A model generated the notes under the pieces. The model made no database searches. It was not told the origin of the DNA and saw nothing but the letters and a program-made list of their open reading frames with translations. Position numbers and translations under genes: made by a program. Below, piece after piece: positions 7,700 to 18,571 of a DNA stretch of 64,000 nt. Origin of the DNA: Paracoccaceae bacterium (lineage in GTDB: Bacteria > Pseudomonadota > Alphaproteobacteria > Rhodobacterales > Rhodobacteraceae); NCBI GenBank assembly GCA_028284705.1, contig JANQRE010000033.1:1-64000 (forward strand). Direction: 5' to 3'. Within the stretch, counting starts at the first letter, position 1. Each line of letters starts with the position of its first letter.

Positions 7700-9281
7700 G
7701 GGCGGGTCCTTTCGGCAGGCGCGGGGCGGCGGCGATGAGGCTCCGAGTATAAGGGTGCTGCGGGGCGGTGAAAACGGTCTCGGTGTTGCCCTGCTCGACG
7801 ATTTCGCCGGCCTGCATCACCAGCACCCGATCGGTGATGGAGCGGACCACCGAGAGGTCATGCGAGATGAACAGATAGGAGAGGTTGAATTGGTCCGAGA
7901 GCTCCGCCAGCAGATCGAGAATTTGCGCCCGGATCGAGACATCGAGCGCTGAGACCGCCTCATCCAGCAGGATCAGATCGGGTTTCAGGATCAGGGCACG
8001 GGCGATGGCGATGCGTTGACGCTGCCCGCCCGAGAACTCGTGGATGTATTTCTGCGCATCCTCCGGCGCGAGGCCAACCGAGATCAGCGCCTCGGCCACC
8101 GCGGTATCCCTCGCCGCCCCTGATGGGGACGTCTCGGCGAGATGAAACGGTTCCGCGACCAGCCGGGCGACCTTGTGGCGCGGGTTGAAGGAGCCATAGG
8201 GGTCCTGAAAGACGACCTGCATCTTGCGCCGCACCGCGTGCTCGCCGGTTTGCACCGAGGCGCCGTCCAACTCGATTTTGCCGGAGGTGATCGGGTCAAG
8301 GCCCAGAATGGCGCGGGTCAGGGTCGATTTCCCGCAACCACTTTCGCCGACAAGTCCAAGGCTTTCGCCGCGATACAGATCGAAGGAGACGCCTTTCAGC
8401 GCACGGAACTGCTCCTGCGGCGCGAACAGGGTTTTGCGCGGCAGGGGATAGTCGCGGATCACGTTGACGACCTTGAGAAGCGGGGTCGTCTCGTCCTGGG
8501 CCTCGCGGTCGGGCTGGTGGGTCGAGGCCTCGAACAGCGCCTGAGTATAGGGATGTTTTAGTTCCGCGAAGAGCTGTTTGGTGGGCGCCGCCTCCATGAC
8601 CTCGCCGCGGCGCATGATGGTGATGTGATCGGCCATATCGGAGACCACCGCGAGATCGTGGGTGATCAGCAGCATGCCCATGCCGTCCTCCCGCGCGAGG
8701 CGTTTCAAGAGCGTCAGGATCTGCGCCTGCGTGGTGACATCAAGCGCGGTGGTAGGTTCATCGGCGATCAGCAGCTTCGGACGCAATGCGATGGCCATTG
8801 CGATCACCACGCGCTGCTTCTGCCCGCCGCTGAGTTCAAACGGGTAGCGCGAGAGTGGGAAGCGCTCGGGCGGCAATTCGGCGCGCCGCAGGGCCTCCTC
8901 GGCGCGGGTGCGGGCCGCGCGGGCGGATGTGCCGGGCTCGTGGATCAGGATCGTTTCGGCCACCTGTTGCCCGATGGTCTGCACCGGGTTCAGCGCGGTC
9001 ATCGGCTCCTGAAACACCATGCCCACATCATTGCCGCGTATCTGGCAAAGCTCGGTCTCAGAGGCGGTCAGAACATTCCGCCCGTTCAGCGTGATCTCCC
9101 CGGAACAGGCCGCCCCATTCGGCAGAAGCTGCATCGCGGCGAAGGCGGTCATCGACTTGCCCGATCCACTTTCGCCAATCAGCCCGTGGATTTCGCCCTC
9201 CGCGATGGCAAACGACACGCCCTTCAGAATCGGGACGCCGTGGATGCCCAGCGACAGATTGTTGATCTCCAGCAGGCTCAT
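7689..9281 (-). CDS. Oligopeptide-type ABC transporter, double ATP-binding subunit
   Basis: A 530-residue protein with two complete ABC domains, as in DppD-DppF fusions. The N-terminal domain has GESGSGKSM (Walker A), [13 protein letters not shown] (signature) and [12 protein letters not shown] (Walker B). The C-terminal domain has [23 protein letters not shown] and [12 protein letters not shown]; the glycine-for-usual residue differences are minor. It energises import by the two permeases encoded just upstream. The start overlaps the DppC-like permease stop in a 4-base junction. Confidence 0.93.
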   Translation of the reverse strand: MSLLEINNLSLGIHGVPILKGVSFAIAEGEIHGLIGESGSGKSMTAFAAMQLLPNGAACSGEITLNGRNVLTASETELCQIRGNDVGMVFQEPMTALNPVQTIGQQVAETILIHEPGTSARAARTRAEEALRRAELPPERFPLSRYPFELSGGQKQRVVIAMAIALRPKLLIADEPTTALDVTTQAQILTLLKRLAREDGMGMLLITHDLAVVSDMADHITIMRRGEVMEAAPTKQLFAELKHPYTQALFEASTHQPDREAQDETTPLLKVVNVIRDYPLPRKTLFAPQEQFRALKGVSFDLYRGESLGLVGESGCGKSTLTRAILGLDPITSGKIELDGASVQTGEHAVRRKMQVVFQDPYGSFNPRHKVARLVAEPFHLAETSPSGAARDTAVAEALISVGLAPEDAQKYIHEFSGGQRQRIAIARALILKPDLILLDEAVSALDVSIRAQILDLLAELSDQFNLSYLFISHDLSVVRSITDRVLVMQAGEIVEQGNTETVFTAPQHPYTRSLIAAAPRLPKGPAHAA

Positions 9282-10086
9282 GTGCGCGCCACCCGGAGTT
9301 TGGGGTCGAGCAGGTCGCGTAACCCGTCGCCGGCAAGGTTTAGCCCGAGCACGGTCAGCACGATGGCAAAGCCTGGGAACAGCGCGAGATGCGGAGCCAG
9401 GGAAACCAGCGTCTGGCTTTCCGCCAGCATCCGGCCCCAGCTCGGTAGCGGAGGCTGCGCGCCTAGGCCGACATAGGACAGGGCCGCTTCGGCAAGGATG
9501 CCCAATGAGAATTGGATCGTGCCTTGAACGATCAACAGATTGGTGATGTTGGGCAGGATGTGCTCCGCCGAAATCCGCACCGCGCCTTTGCCTGCGACTC
9601 GTGCCGAGAGGATGTAATCCCGCTGCCAGAGCGACAGCGCGGCAGAGCGGGAGACACGCGCGAACACGGGAATATTGAAAATACCGATGGCAACGATCGC
9701 GTTGAAGGCCGACGCACCATAGACCGCCGTGATCATGATCGCGATCACGAGGCTCGGGAAGGCGAAGATCAGATCGTTGCCGCGCATGATGAATTCGTCG
9801 AGCCAGGAATTGCGCCGCGCTGCGGCGGCAAGCCCCAATGGCACGCCGATGACCATGCCGATGCCCACCGCGACGATCGCCACCGCGATGGAGGTGCGCG
9901 CCCCCACCATGATCATCGAGAAGATATCGCGCCCGAATTGATCGGTGCCGAAAAGATGCGCCCCACCCGGCGCTTGCAGCTTGTTCGGGATGTCGAGCTT
10001 GGTGACGTCGAACGGCGTCCAGAGGAAGGATATCAGCGCCGCGGCGACAAAGATGCTGGTGAGCGCGAGGCCAAGGATCAGGTTTC

Positions 10087-10090
<4 letters not shown>
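9278..10090 (-). CDS. Oligopeptide-type ABC transporter permease, DppC class
   Basis: A 270-residue membrane protein starting MRNLILGLALTSIFVAAALI, with a hydrophilic loop carrying HLFGTDQFGRDIFSMIMVGAR, which is the typical DppC/OppC N-terminal signature. The EAA loop is AALSLWQRDYILSARVAGKGA, and the C-terminal QPPLPSWGRMLAES motif is also characteristic. Five to six transmembrane helices are expected. It overlaps both neighbours by 4 bases. Confidence 0.92.
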
Positions 10091-11034
<944 letters not shown>

Positions 11035-11086
11035 TTGCTTGCGAAACGCTTAGGTCTGAGGGGCCGCCCGGCGGGAACCGTCGGGC

Positions 11087-11142
11087 CGCGCCGTCCCGCC
11101 CCCCTGGGGCGGCGCGATTGCGCCACCCCGCGGGACGGCGCG
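11087..11142. promoter_or_regulatory. Long stem-loop between binding-protein and permease genes
   Basis: A perfect 12-bp inverted repeat (CGCGCCGTCCCG at 11087-11098 and CGGGACGGCGCG at 11131-11142) encloses a second hairpin (GGGGCGGCGC at 11106-11115, GCGCCACCCC at 11120-11129, loop GATT, one mismatch or wobble). It lies in the leftward transcript after the binding-protein gene. No T tract follows. It may act as an attenuator or as an mRNA 3'-end stabiliser that raises binding-protein level relative to permease. Confidence 0.6.
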
Positions 11143-11186
11143 TGCGGAAGCGTTAGTTGAGGTCACCGGGTCGCGTTATGCAGAAG

Positions 11187-12656
11187 TTACTCCACCCAGC
11201 TCACCGCAGTCATATCCACCGCTTGGGTCGGCGCGTTCGGCCAGATGCCTTTGAGTTTGGCATTGGTGACCGAGGTCAGGGCCAACTGAAACAGATATCC
11301 GTTCACATAATCTTCCGAGATGATCTTTTGGGCATCCTGGGCCAGGTCTCGGCGCATATCCGGATCATTCTCAACACCCAGCTTTTCGACAAGTGCCTGC
11401 ACGTCCGGGTTATCATACTGGAAGTAATAATCCGGCCGCGCATAGATGCCGATATCGAACGGCTCGGTATGGCTGACGATGGTTAGGCCGTAATTCTTAC
11501 CCCGGAACACTTCCTCCAGCCATTGCGCCCATTCGAGATTGGAAATTTCGGTCTCGATGCCGATCTCGCGGAGTTGTGCGGCGATGATCTCGCCCCCACG
11601 CCGTGCATAAGAGGGCGGTGGCAGTTTCAACGTGGTTGAAAATCCGTCCGGGTAGCCCGCTTCGGCCAGAAGTTCCTTCGCCTTGGCTACATCATGAGGC
11701 GAATTGCTCAGAAGATCGACGTAATCGGGATGATGCGGTGCGAAATGCGTGCCGATGGGCGTGCCATAGCCGAACATCGCACCGTCAATAATCGCCTGCC
11801 GATCAATCGCCATGGAGACGGCCTGCCGCACCAGCTTGTTGGAGAAATGTTCATCCTTGTTGTTCATCGCGAGGATCGTCTCGCCCTCCGTGGACCCCTC
11901 CAGCACCTCAAAGCGCGGATCGGCGTCGAACTGTACGAGGTTCTCAGGCGCAGGGTAGGAGTAGAAGGCGTCGATATCCTCAGCCATCATCGCGGCGAAG
12001 GCGGCTGTGGGTTCTGAGATGAACTTGAACTCGACCCGCTCCAGCTTCGCAGGCTCCCCCCAATAATCAGGGTTCTTCACCAGCGAGATATTGTCGCCCT
12101 GGGTCCAGTTGTCGAACTTGAACGCGCCGGTGCCGATGGGATTTGTCTGAATGTTTTCAATACTTTCCGGTGCCACGATTACCGCATCGCCCCAGGCCAT
12201 GTTGAACAGGAACTGCCCCTGCGGCGCTTTCAGCGTGACTCTGACGGTGGTGTCATCCACCGCTTCGACACTCTCAATGCCTTCGAACAGGGCCTTCTGC
12301 GCATTGGTCGAGTCCTCGGCGCGCGCGCGATCCAGCGAGAAGACCACATCGCCCGCATCGAGCGCCGTGCCGTCATGGAATGTCACACCGTCCCGTAAGG
12401 CGAAGGTATAGACCAGCCCGTCATCGGAGACTTCCCAGCTTTCCGCGAGCCCGGGGTTTACCGAGCCATCCGGGCCGAACCGGGTGAGGCCTTCGAAGAC
12501 GTTGGAATAGACCACCTGATCGATGGCGCCCGCTGCGGCGGAGGTCGGGTCTAGATGCGGCGGCTCCAATTGCAGCCCCACCGTGGCGTCGGTCTGCGCA
12601 ATGGCTGAGGAGGTCAGGGCCACGGCAAGGACCCCTCCGGTCAATACTCGGTTCAT
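11187..12656 (-). CDS. Oligopeptide-type ABC transporter substrate-binding protein
   Basis: A 489-residue SBP_bac_5 family protein. It has a signal peptide ([20 protein letters not shown], cut before QTDA), then [40 protein letters not shown] and [18 protein letters not shown], all typical of DppA/OppA relatives. It captures the solute in the periplasm and passes it to the DppBC-like channel. The ATG at 12656 fits the signal peptide; the in-frame upstream extension to 12728 has no support. As the first gene of the unit, its promoter should be in 12657-12809. Confidence 0.92.
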   Translation of the reverse strand: MNRVLTGGVLAVALTSSAIAQTDATVGLQLEPPHLDPTSAAAGAIDQVVYSNVFEGLTRFGPDGSVNPGLAESWEVSDDGLVYTFALRDGVTFHDGTALDAGDVVFSLDRARAEDSTNAQKALFEGIESVEAVDDTTVRVTLKAPQGQFLFNMAWGDAVIVAPESIENIQTNPIGTGAFKFDNWTQGDNISLVKNPDYWGEPAKLERVEFKFISEPTAAFAAMMAEDIDAFYSYPAPENLVQFDADPRFEVLEGSTEGETILAMNNKDEHFSNKLVRQAVSMAIDRQAIIDGAMFGYGTPIGTHFAPHHPDYVDLLSNSPHDVAKAKELLAEAGYPDGFSTTLKLPPPSYARRGGEIIAAQLREIGIETEISNLEWAQWLEEVFRGKNYGLTIVSHTEPFDIGIYARPDYYFQYDNPDVQALVEKLGVENDPDMRRDLAQDAQKIISEDYVNGYLFQLALTSVTNAKLKGIWPNAPTQAVDMTAVSWVE

Positions 12657-12809
12657 GAAGCTCTCCCTGAATTTCGAAATGTTTTGGCAACTGGTGGAAG
12701 TCTGGAACAAAAACCGGCACATAATCAAGCATCTGAGACCATTCGCTTTGCCGTATCGCCGCTACACACGGCTGAAAACGCAAAGCGCAACGCGCAAAGG
12801 AGCGCCCCG
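12657..12809. other. Divergent intergenic region between transporter operon and panB
   Basis: This 153-bp region must contain the promoters of the leftward binding-protein gene and of rightward panB. It is more AT-rich than its surroundings on the left side. I see a GGAGAG (on the minus strand) before the binding-protein start and AAAGGAG at about 12796-12802 before panB, but no operator that I can name. Confidence 0.5.
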
Positions 12810-13643
12810 ATGAGCGCCACCGCCCGCAAATCCGCCCCCATGCCGCAGGACATCATGGCGATGAAAGGCGGCACGCCTATTGTCAGCCTGACCGCCTACA
12901 CCACACCGATGGCGGAGCTTATGGACGGCATCTGTGACTTCGTTCTGGTTGGCGACAGTGTTGGCATGGTGTTGCACGGGCTGCCCTCGACCCTTGGTGT
13001 GACGATGGAGATGATGATCCTTCACGGACAGGCCGTTCGTCGCGGGCTGACCAAGACGATGATGGTCATGGACATGCCTTTTGGGTCCTATGAGGAAAGC
13101 CCGGAGCAGGCGTTCCGCAACGCCGCCCGCCTGATGGCGGAGACCGATGCGGGGGCCGTGAAGCTCGAAGGCGGGCAAGAGATGGCGGAGACCATTGCTT
13201 TCCTCACCTCCCGCGGCGTGCCGGTCATGGCGCATATCGGGCTCACGCCGCAATCGATCAACACGCTCGGTGGCTACAAGGTGCAGGGGCGGGGTGCCGC
13301 AGCCGCAGGACTCATGGCGGATGCAAAGGCCGTGGCCGAGGCTGGCGCCTTCGCCGTCGTTTTGGAGAAAACTCCCGAAAGCCTCGCCGACAAGGTGACC
13401 AAAGCCATCGACATCCCCACCATCGGCATCGGCGCCTCGGCCAATTGCGACGGGCAAATCCTTGTGGTCGATGACATGCTCGGCCTCTTCACCGCCTTCA
13501 AAGCCAAATTCGTCAAACGCTTTGCCCATCTGGGCGATGATGCCCGCGCCGCGATTGAGGCCTATGCTGAGGAGGTCCGCGCCCGCAGCTTCCCGGGGCC
13601 CGAGCATGTGTTCGGGGACGAAGCTCCTAAACCAAAGACATGA
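12810..13643 (+). CDS. panB: 3-methyl-2-oxobutanoate hydroxymethyltransferase
   Basis: A 277-residue PanB, which adds a hydroxymethyl group from methylenetetrahydrofolate to alpha-ketoisovalerate in pantothenate and CoA synthesis. Diagnostic segments are [30 protein letters not shown] (metal-binding Asp), [16 protein letters not shown] and IPTIGIGAS. The ATG at 12810 follows AAAGGAGC with good spacing, so the longer in-frame start at 12684 is rejected. panC is not adjacent. Confidence 0.93.
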   Translation: MSATARKSAPMPQDIMAMKGGTPIVSLTAYTTPMAELMDGICDFVLVGDSVGMVLHGLPSTLGVTMEMMILHGQAVRRGLTKTMMVMDMPFGSYEESPEQAFRNAARLMAETDAGAVKLEGGQEMAETIAFLTSRGVPVMAHIGLTPQSINTLGGYKVQGRGAAAAGLMADAKAVAEAGAFAVVLEKTPESLADKVTKAIDIPTIGIGASANCDGQILVVDDMLGLFTAFKAKFVKRFAHLGDDARAAIEAYAEEVRARSFPGPEHVFGDEAPKPKT

Positions 13644-13694
13644 ACCTCAACTCCGGCGCGCGATATCCGGACGCAGCTATGGCGCCCCCAACGG

Positions 13695-15470
13695 CTACCA
13701 ACCAAACGCGCGCTGAATCGCGGCAGCGACATCTCCCGGAAAAGCATCGTCACTGCCATTGGTCATGACCACTACGCCAGCTCTGCGTCTGGGATAGCCG
13801 ATCAGGGTGCAGCGGAAGCCTCTGTTCGAACCGCCGTGGCTGTAATTGGTCGAGACTCCGGAACCGGCCAGAAAACAGCCAAGCCCGACATTGTTGGCGA
13901 CCGGTGCGCCGGTCATCATCTGAGTGACCAGATTGCTCGGCAGATATCGCCGCCTCCCATATAATCCGCCTTGGTTCAGCATGATGATGACCTGAGCCAG
14001 ATCAATGGGCGTCGTATAGAGACCGGCCGCCGCCGATTCCGGGTAGCGGTTGCGCCCACCCGAGATGCGGTTGCCACTCGAAAGATGACCATCTGCCACT
14101 TGATCGGAGGGCGCGAGACTCGATGGTGGGCCCAACGCGAATGTGCTGGTGTTCATCCCAAGCTGGCTGAGGACATTCGCACTGAACCAGCTCCGATAGC
14201 TTTGCCCGGTAAACACTTCGATGGCGCGCTGGATCAGTGTGAGGCCATGACCCGAATAACTGGACCGGGTGCCGGGGCGATGGGACAATTCGATCTTCGG
14301 AGAATTCGCCGGTCCGCTGCCGTTTAGGATTTGTAGCAGGCTCGGCACGCGTGCAGAGGTCGGGTAGCCCGCAAATCCACCTCCGCCAGCACTGAAATTG
14401 GAACACCGATTTGCGGGCGATGTGGTGCCACGACCGATCACGCCGCCGGTATGGTTCAGCAGCGACCGGAATGTGACAGGCCCGACGCTGGGCAGGCAGT
14501 TGCGCTTGCCCAATGTCCAGTTGAGTTGCGGACGCACGTCATCGTCGAGTTGCAGGGCGGTCGTATGCGCCAGCCGCAGGACGCCGACCGCATTGATCAG
14601 CTTGCTAATGGACGCGGCCTGAAAGACGCTCTCCGGATGGGCGGCGGCACCATGACCACGGCGCAGATGGCCATAACCTGTGCTGTAGGCGAGCCGGTTG
14701 TTCTGAACGACCGCGACGGCCGCGCCGGGGATATTGCGCGACCGCATCTCTGACCAGATCGAGTTACCGGCCACATCCGCTTCTGCCTCGCGCATGCGAT
14801 CTCTGGGTCTGGAACGCCAGCGATCATTGCAGATGAGCGACCATCCAGCGCGCTGCGGCGAGAACGCGACATTGCGTATCTTCCAGCGATCGCCGTCGAA
14901 ACTCCGCATCTGCCCGAAACACTCATCATCGATATTGCGGGTGAAGAAATAATCCTGTGCCAGCACCACCCAACCGCCATCCGGTTCGAAGGCGACACGC
15001 TCGACGGGTCGTGTGCCGGAAGAGAGGTTGCGCACGATCTGGAAGCACTCGTCATCAATGTTGCGTGCAAAAAAGCGGTTTCTGGCAAGAACGATCCAGC
15101 GATTGCCGCGGCCCGGTGGAAAGGCAACCCAGGTCGCGGGGTCCCGGCGTCTGCGGAATTCCTGCATCTTCTCGAAACATTCCTGCGGAATGTTGCGTGC
15201 AAAGAAGCTGCGATCGGTGATGATCACCCAGCGGTTCCCGCCCGCGCTGGGAAATGCCACGCACCGAACTTTGTGACCTGCGGAGAGGAACTCCTGCAGT
15301 TTCTCGAAGCATTCCTGAGGGATGTTCCGGGCAAAGAGCCTGCCATCCTCGGTCACGATGACCCAGCCATTGCTTGGCGTGAACGCAAAGACATGGATGC
15401 GACGTGATGCCAATGCGCCGATCTGATCGTGAGCTTCGTCTGGAATTCGCCGATTGAAAAAGACCGCCAT
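13695..15470 (-). CDS. Serine hydrolase (beta-lactamase fold) with five N-terminal tandem repeats
   Basis: A 591-residue protein. Residues about 245-591 form a PF00144-type serine hydrolase: the SxxK motif is S287-I-S-K290, the Tyr motif is Y405 in SSYSGHG, and the third motif is H545-G-G in NYSHGGSNRGF. Residues 1-218 are five units of about 42-45 residues, each built on FFARNI..ECF..M..F....R.VAF.P..GW.V. The repeats look like beta-hairpin blades but I cannot name the fold. No signal peptide is visible, which is odd for this usually exported family. Substrate unknown. The upstream 244 bp is AT-rich and carries no gene. Confidence 0.82.
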   Translation of the reverse strand: MAVFFNRRIPDEAHDQIGALASRRIHVFAFTPSNGWVIVTEDGRLFARNIPQECFEKLQEFLSAGHKVRCVAFPSAGGNRWVIITDRSFFARNIPQECFEKMQEFRRRRDPATWVAFPPGRGNRWIVLARNRFFARNIDDECFQIVRNLSSGTRPVERVAFEPDGGWVVLAQDYFFTRNIDDECFGQMRSFDGDRWKIRNVAFSPQRAGWSLICNDRWRSRPRDRMREAEADVAGNSIWSEMRSRNIPGAAVAVVQNNRLAYSTGYGHLRRGHGAAAHPESVFQAASISKLINAVGVLRLAHTTALQLDDDVRPQLNWTLGKRNCLPSVGPVTFRSLLNHTGGVIGRGTTSPANRCSNFSAGGGGFAGYPTSARVPSLLQILNGSGPANSPKIELSHRPGTRSSYSGHGLTLIQRAIEVFTGQSYRSWFSANVLSQLGMNTSTFALGPPSSLAPSDQVADGHLSSGNRISGGRNRYPESAAAGLYTTPIDLAQVIIMLNQGGLYGRRRYLPSNLVTQMMTGAPVANNVGLGCFLAGSGVSTNYSHGGSNRGFRCTLIGYPRRRAGVVVMTNGSDDAFPGDVAAAIQRAFGW

Positions 15471-15714
15471 ATTTACCTCTTAAATCTATCCGGGCCGCAT
15501 GAAATCTCTCCGATCATGCGCCGGACCGAAAATATGTATCGCGAGCGTCTGCGGCCCCAATGCCCGCCCGCGAGAGAAAAGAACGTTAAATATGCGCATC
15601 AAAAAGAAACTTCTAAACGTGCCGTCAAATAGCGCATGCCGTCCAAAGCCTGTCAATATCGAGGCGATCTGATCGAGAAACGCCCGAGGACCGCATCGAT
15701 CATCGACCATTGCG
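15471..15714. other. AT-rich intergenic region
   Basis: This 244-bp stretch separates the serine hydrolase start from the M20 peptidase stop. It is markedly richer in A and T than the flanking genes. Open frames across it are short and unlike proteins. A TTGACG on the minus strand near 15627-15632 could be a -35 element of the serine hydrolase promoter, but no good -10 is seen. Confidence 0.45.
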
Positions 15715-16983
15715 TTACGGTTTCAGTAAGTCGACCAGCGTCAGGCCCATGACCTTTGCGCTGTCGATCATGTCCTCGACCCCGACATATTCATCCGGCT
15801 TATGGGCCAGTTCCAATAGGCCCGGGCCGTAAGCGATGCAGTTCTTCAACCGTCCGATCCGATCGATATGCTTTTGGTCGTAGGTGCCGGGTGAGACCAC
15901 ATATTCCGCTTCTTTTCCAAGGACTTCACCGATGGCGGCCTTGACGGAGGTCACAATGGGCGCGTCCTTCTCGGTCATGGTGGGCTCTACCGACCACATC
16001 TCCCGCAGGTCATAGGAGAAGCTCTCCCGTTCCGAGGCGACCTTTTCCAACACGTCCCGCACCTCTTGGCGCACATCGTCGAGCTTCTCCTCGATAAGGA
16101 AGCGCCGGTCGATGATCATGCGCGCATTGTCGGGCACGCAGGCCGAGGGCAGGCCGGTGAAATCCGGCTCCGGTTCCGCCTGGCCGCCATGGAAGCTATT
16201 GATATTCATGGTAGATTGCTTGGCGCCTTCCGGCACCACAGGCATGTCGGTGCGCTTCTCGGCGAGGGCGGGGTAGAGGCTTTCCTCCATCTCCTGCAAC
16301 ACCGCGCCCATATGCCGAACCGCACAATCGCCGAGGAACGGCATCGAGCCATGGGCGATCTCGCCATGGGTTTCGATCTCGGCCCACCAGACGCCGCGAT
16401 GCCCCAGACAGATGCGATCCTTCTGTAAGGGCTCGGGTATAATCACGTGATTTACATGGGAATAATGCCCATGCTCCGCGAGATAGGCGACGCCGCCATA
16501 GCCGCCGGTCTCTTCGTCCGCGGTGCCGCTGATCTCAATTGAGCCGTGCCAGTCGGGAAACTCCTCGACAAAGGCCTCGACCGCAATGATCGACGCCGCC
16601 AAGCCACCTTTCATGTCGCAGGTGCCGCGCCCGTAGATCTTGCCGTCGATCAACTCGCCGCCAAAAGGATCGGTGGTCCAGCCCGCGCCAACTTCGACCA
16701 CATCGATATGGGAGTTGAAATGCACACAATCGCCCGGGCCGGTACCCTCGCGGCGGGCGATGACGTTCCAGCGGGGATATTTCTTCGAATCCCCCGGCGT
16801 GCCCTCACCACGGATCATCTTGATCTCAAAGCCGTTTTCGCCCAGTCGTTCGGCCAGGTAGCCACAGATCTCACGATAGTTTTCGCCCGGTGGATTAAGC
16901 GTCGGGATGCGCACCAGGTCTTGGGTTAGCGCGATCAACTCGTCGCGTTTGGCCTCGATCCGGGAGAGAAACGCGTCGCTCAT
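15715..16983 (-). CDS. M20-family metallopeptidase (ArgE/DapE type)
   Basis: A 422-residue dinuclear zinc amidohydrolase. Metal-ligand motifs are HFNSHIDVVEVG, GRGTCDMKGG (bridging Asp), GTADEETGG (catalytic and ligand Glu) and a C-terminal SPGTYDQKH. The family hydrolyses N-acylated amino acids such as acetylornithine or succinyl-diaminopimelate; the pattern does not allow a choice, and it may act on other N-acyl amino acids. The ATG at 16983 begins one base before the gnd stop codon at 16985, so the two are probably one transcript with gnd first. Confidence 0.88.
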   Translation of the reverse strand: MSDAFLSRIEAKRDELIALTQDLVRIPTLNPPGENYREICGYLAERLGENGFEIKMIRGEGTPGDSKKYPRWNVIARREGTGPGDCVHFNSHIDVVEVGAGWTTDPFGGELIDGKIYGRGTCDMKGGLAASIIAVEAFVEEFPDWHGSIEISGTADEETGGYGGVAYLAEHGHYSHVNHVIIPEPLQKDRICLGHRGVWWAEIETHGEIAHGSMPFLGDCAVRHMGAVLQEMEESLYPALAEKRTDMPVVPEGAKQSTMNINSFHGGQAEPEPDFTGLPSACVPDNARMIIDRRFLIEEKLDDVRQEVRDVLEKVASERESFSYDLREMWSVEPTMTEKDAPIVTSVKAAIGEVLGKEAEYVVSPGTYDQKHIDRIGRLKNCIAYGPGLLELAHKPDEYVGVEDMIDSAKVMGLTLVDLLKP

Positions 16984-16984
16984 C

Positions 16985-18394
16985 TCATGCAACCCACGGT
17001 CCGTGATAACCGGAGCCGTCCCGGTCGATCCGCTCAAACCCATGCTGCCCGAAGAAATCGCGCTGGCCCTGGATCATGTTCGCCGTCGAGCGCGCCGTGC
17101 GCATCGTGTCGAAATAGCTGAGCGCTGCGGACATCGCTGGTACCGGCAGGCCGTGGGTCACTGCGACCGCCACGGTTTTGCGCAGAGCTTCATGACTGTT
17201 GCGCATTTTCTCCGCGAAGAAGGGGGTAAACATGAGATTGGTGCCGGGGTTGTCGGTTAAGGCCGAGGCCATGTCGTCCAGCATGGCAGAGCGGATGATG
17301 CAGCCCGCCCGCCAGACCTCGGCGATGGCGGGCATGGGCAGGGACCAGTCGTAAGTTGCGCCCGCTTTGTCCATCAAAACAAAGCCTTGCGCGTAGCACA
17401 TGATCTTGCCCGCCATCAGCGCCGCCTCCAGTTCGTCGATGGAAAGGGCATCTGGTGACAGGGTTCTGGGCGCTGCGCCGAAGAGGTCCTCGCCCGTTTT
17501 GCGCATGTCGAGATCGGCCGACATATTGCGCCCGGCAACGGCCGCTTCGATAACCGGGACCGGCGCGCCGACCTGTTGGCTTTCGATCACGGTCCAGCGA
17601 CCAGTGCCCTTCTGACCGGCGCGGTCGAGGATCACATCGAGGATCGGCTTGTCCGTGTCGGGATCAGTTGTTTTGGCGACCTCTGCGGAAATCTCAATCA
17701 GGTAGCTGCGCAAGGGGCCATCGTTCCAGGTCGCGAAGACATCGCCAATCGCGGGCGCGGTCATATCAAGCCCGTCACGCATCACCCCGTAAGCCTCCGC
17801 GATCAATTGCATATCGGCATATTCGATCCCGTTATGCACGGTCTTCACGAAATGCCCGGCACCGTCAGTGCCCATCCAGGTTGCACAAGGCTGGCCTTCG
17901 TATTTGGCGGCGATGGCCTCAAGGATCGGGCTGATGCGATCCCAATGCGCTTTCTCGCCGCCGCCCATGATCGAAGGGCCATGACGGGCCCCTTCCGCGC
18001 CTCCGGAGACGCCCATGCCGAGAAAGGCAGGGCCACGCTCCTTGGCGTGCGCCGAGCGGCGGATTGTGTTGTGGAAATTCGCATTGCCCGCGTCGATGAT
18101 CAGATCGTCTTTGTCGAGCAGGGGGGTGAGGGCCTCGATCTGGGCGTCAATCGCATCACCCGCGGGGATCATCAGAATGATCGCGCGTGGGGGTTTCAGT
18201 GAGGCAACCAGATCTTCGAGCGACTTGGTGGGCGTAATGGATTCGGCCAGCTGACCGGCCTTGGCCATGAAGTCATCGGTTTTGGCAGATGTGCGATTGA
18301 AGACCGAGATCGCAAAGCCCTTCTCGGCGATGTTCAGCGACAACATCGCGCCCATGACACCCAATCCGATCAGGCCGATATCTGATTGTGCCAT
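16985..18394 (-). CDS. gnd: 6-phosphogluconate dehydrogenase, decarboxylating
   Basis: A 469-residue enzyme of normal length that converts 6-phosphogluconate to ribulose 5-phosphate with NADP in the pentose phosphate pathway. It starts with the dinucleotide-binding GLIGLGVMGAMLSLNIAEKG, followed by FNRTSAKTDDF, GMGVSGGAEGARHGPSIMGG and the catalytic KTVHNGIEYADMQ. The C-terminal tail is FERIDRDGSGYHGPW. The 177-bp region upstream is shared with a divergent SOS-box gene. Confidence 0.95.
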   Translation of the reverse strand: MAQSDIGLIGLGVMGAMLSLNIAEKGFAISVFNRTSAKTDDFMAKAGQLAESITPTKSLEDLVASLKPPRAIILMIPAGDAIDAQIEALTPLLDKDDLIIDAGNANFHNTIRRSAHAKERGPAFLGMGVSGGAEGARHGPSIMGGGEKAHWDRISPILEAIAAKYEGQPCATWMGTDGAGHFVKTVHNGIEYADMQLIAEAYGVMRDGLDMTAPAIGDVFATWNDGPLRSYLIEISAEVAKTTDPDTDKPILDVILDRAGQKGTGRWTVIESQQVGAPVPVIEAAVAGRNMSADLDMRKTGEDLFGAAPRTLSPDALSIDELEAALMAGKIMCYAQGFVLMDKAGATYDWSLPMPAIAEVWRAGCIIRSAMLDDMASALTDNPGTNLMFTPFFAEKMRNSHEALRKTVAVAVTHGLPVPAMSAALSYFDTMRTARSTANMIQGQRDFFGQHGFERIDRDGSGYHGPWVA

Positions 18395-18534
18395 GGGGAC
18401 TTCCTCTCGTTGTTCTTACGCGTACCGTCCCGGAAATGAGCGGGCTTCACAAGCGAATTTCATGGACGCGCAAATTGTCTCATCTTGTTGTGATTTTGGG
18501 CGTCGACCCCATATCTTGATTATCGAGCGAATTT

Positions 18535-18549
18535 GTTCTATATTTGTTC
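18535..18549 (+). promoter_or_regulatory. LexA (SOS) box
   Basis: GTTCTATATTTGTTC is a perfect GTTC-N7-GTTC, the direct-repeat SOS box of alphaproteobacterial LexA. It ends 22 bases before the ATG of the small gene at 18572, a usual place for a LexA operator overlapping the promoter. No other perfect copy was noticed in intergenic DNA of this window. Confidence 0.8.
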
Positions 18550-18571
18550 CGACTCTCGAGGAGTGCCTGCC

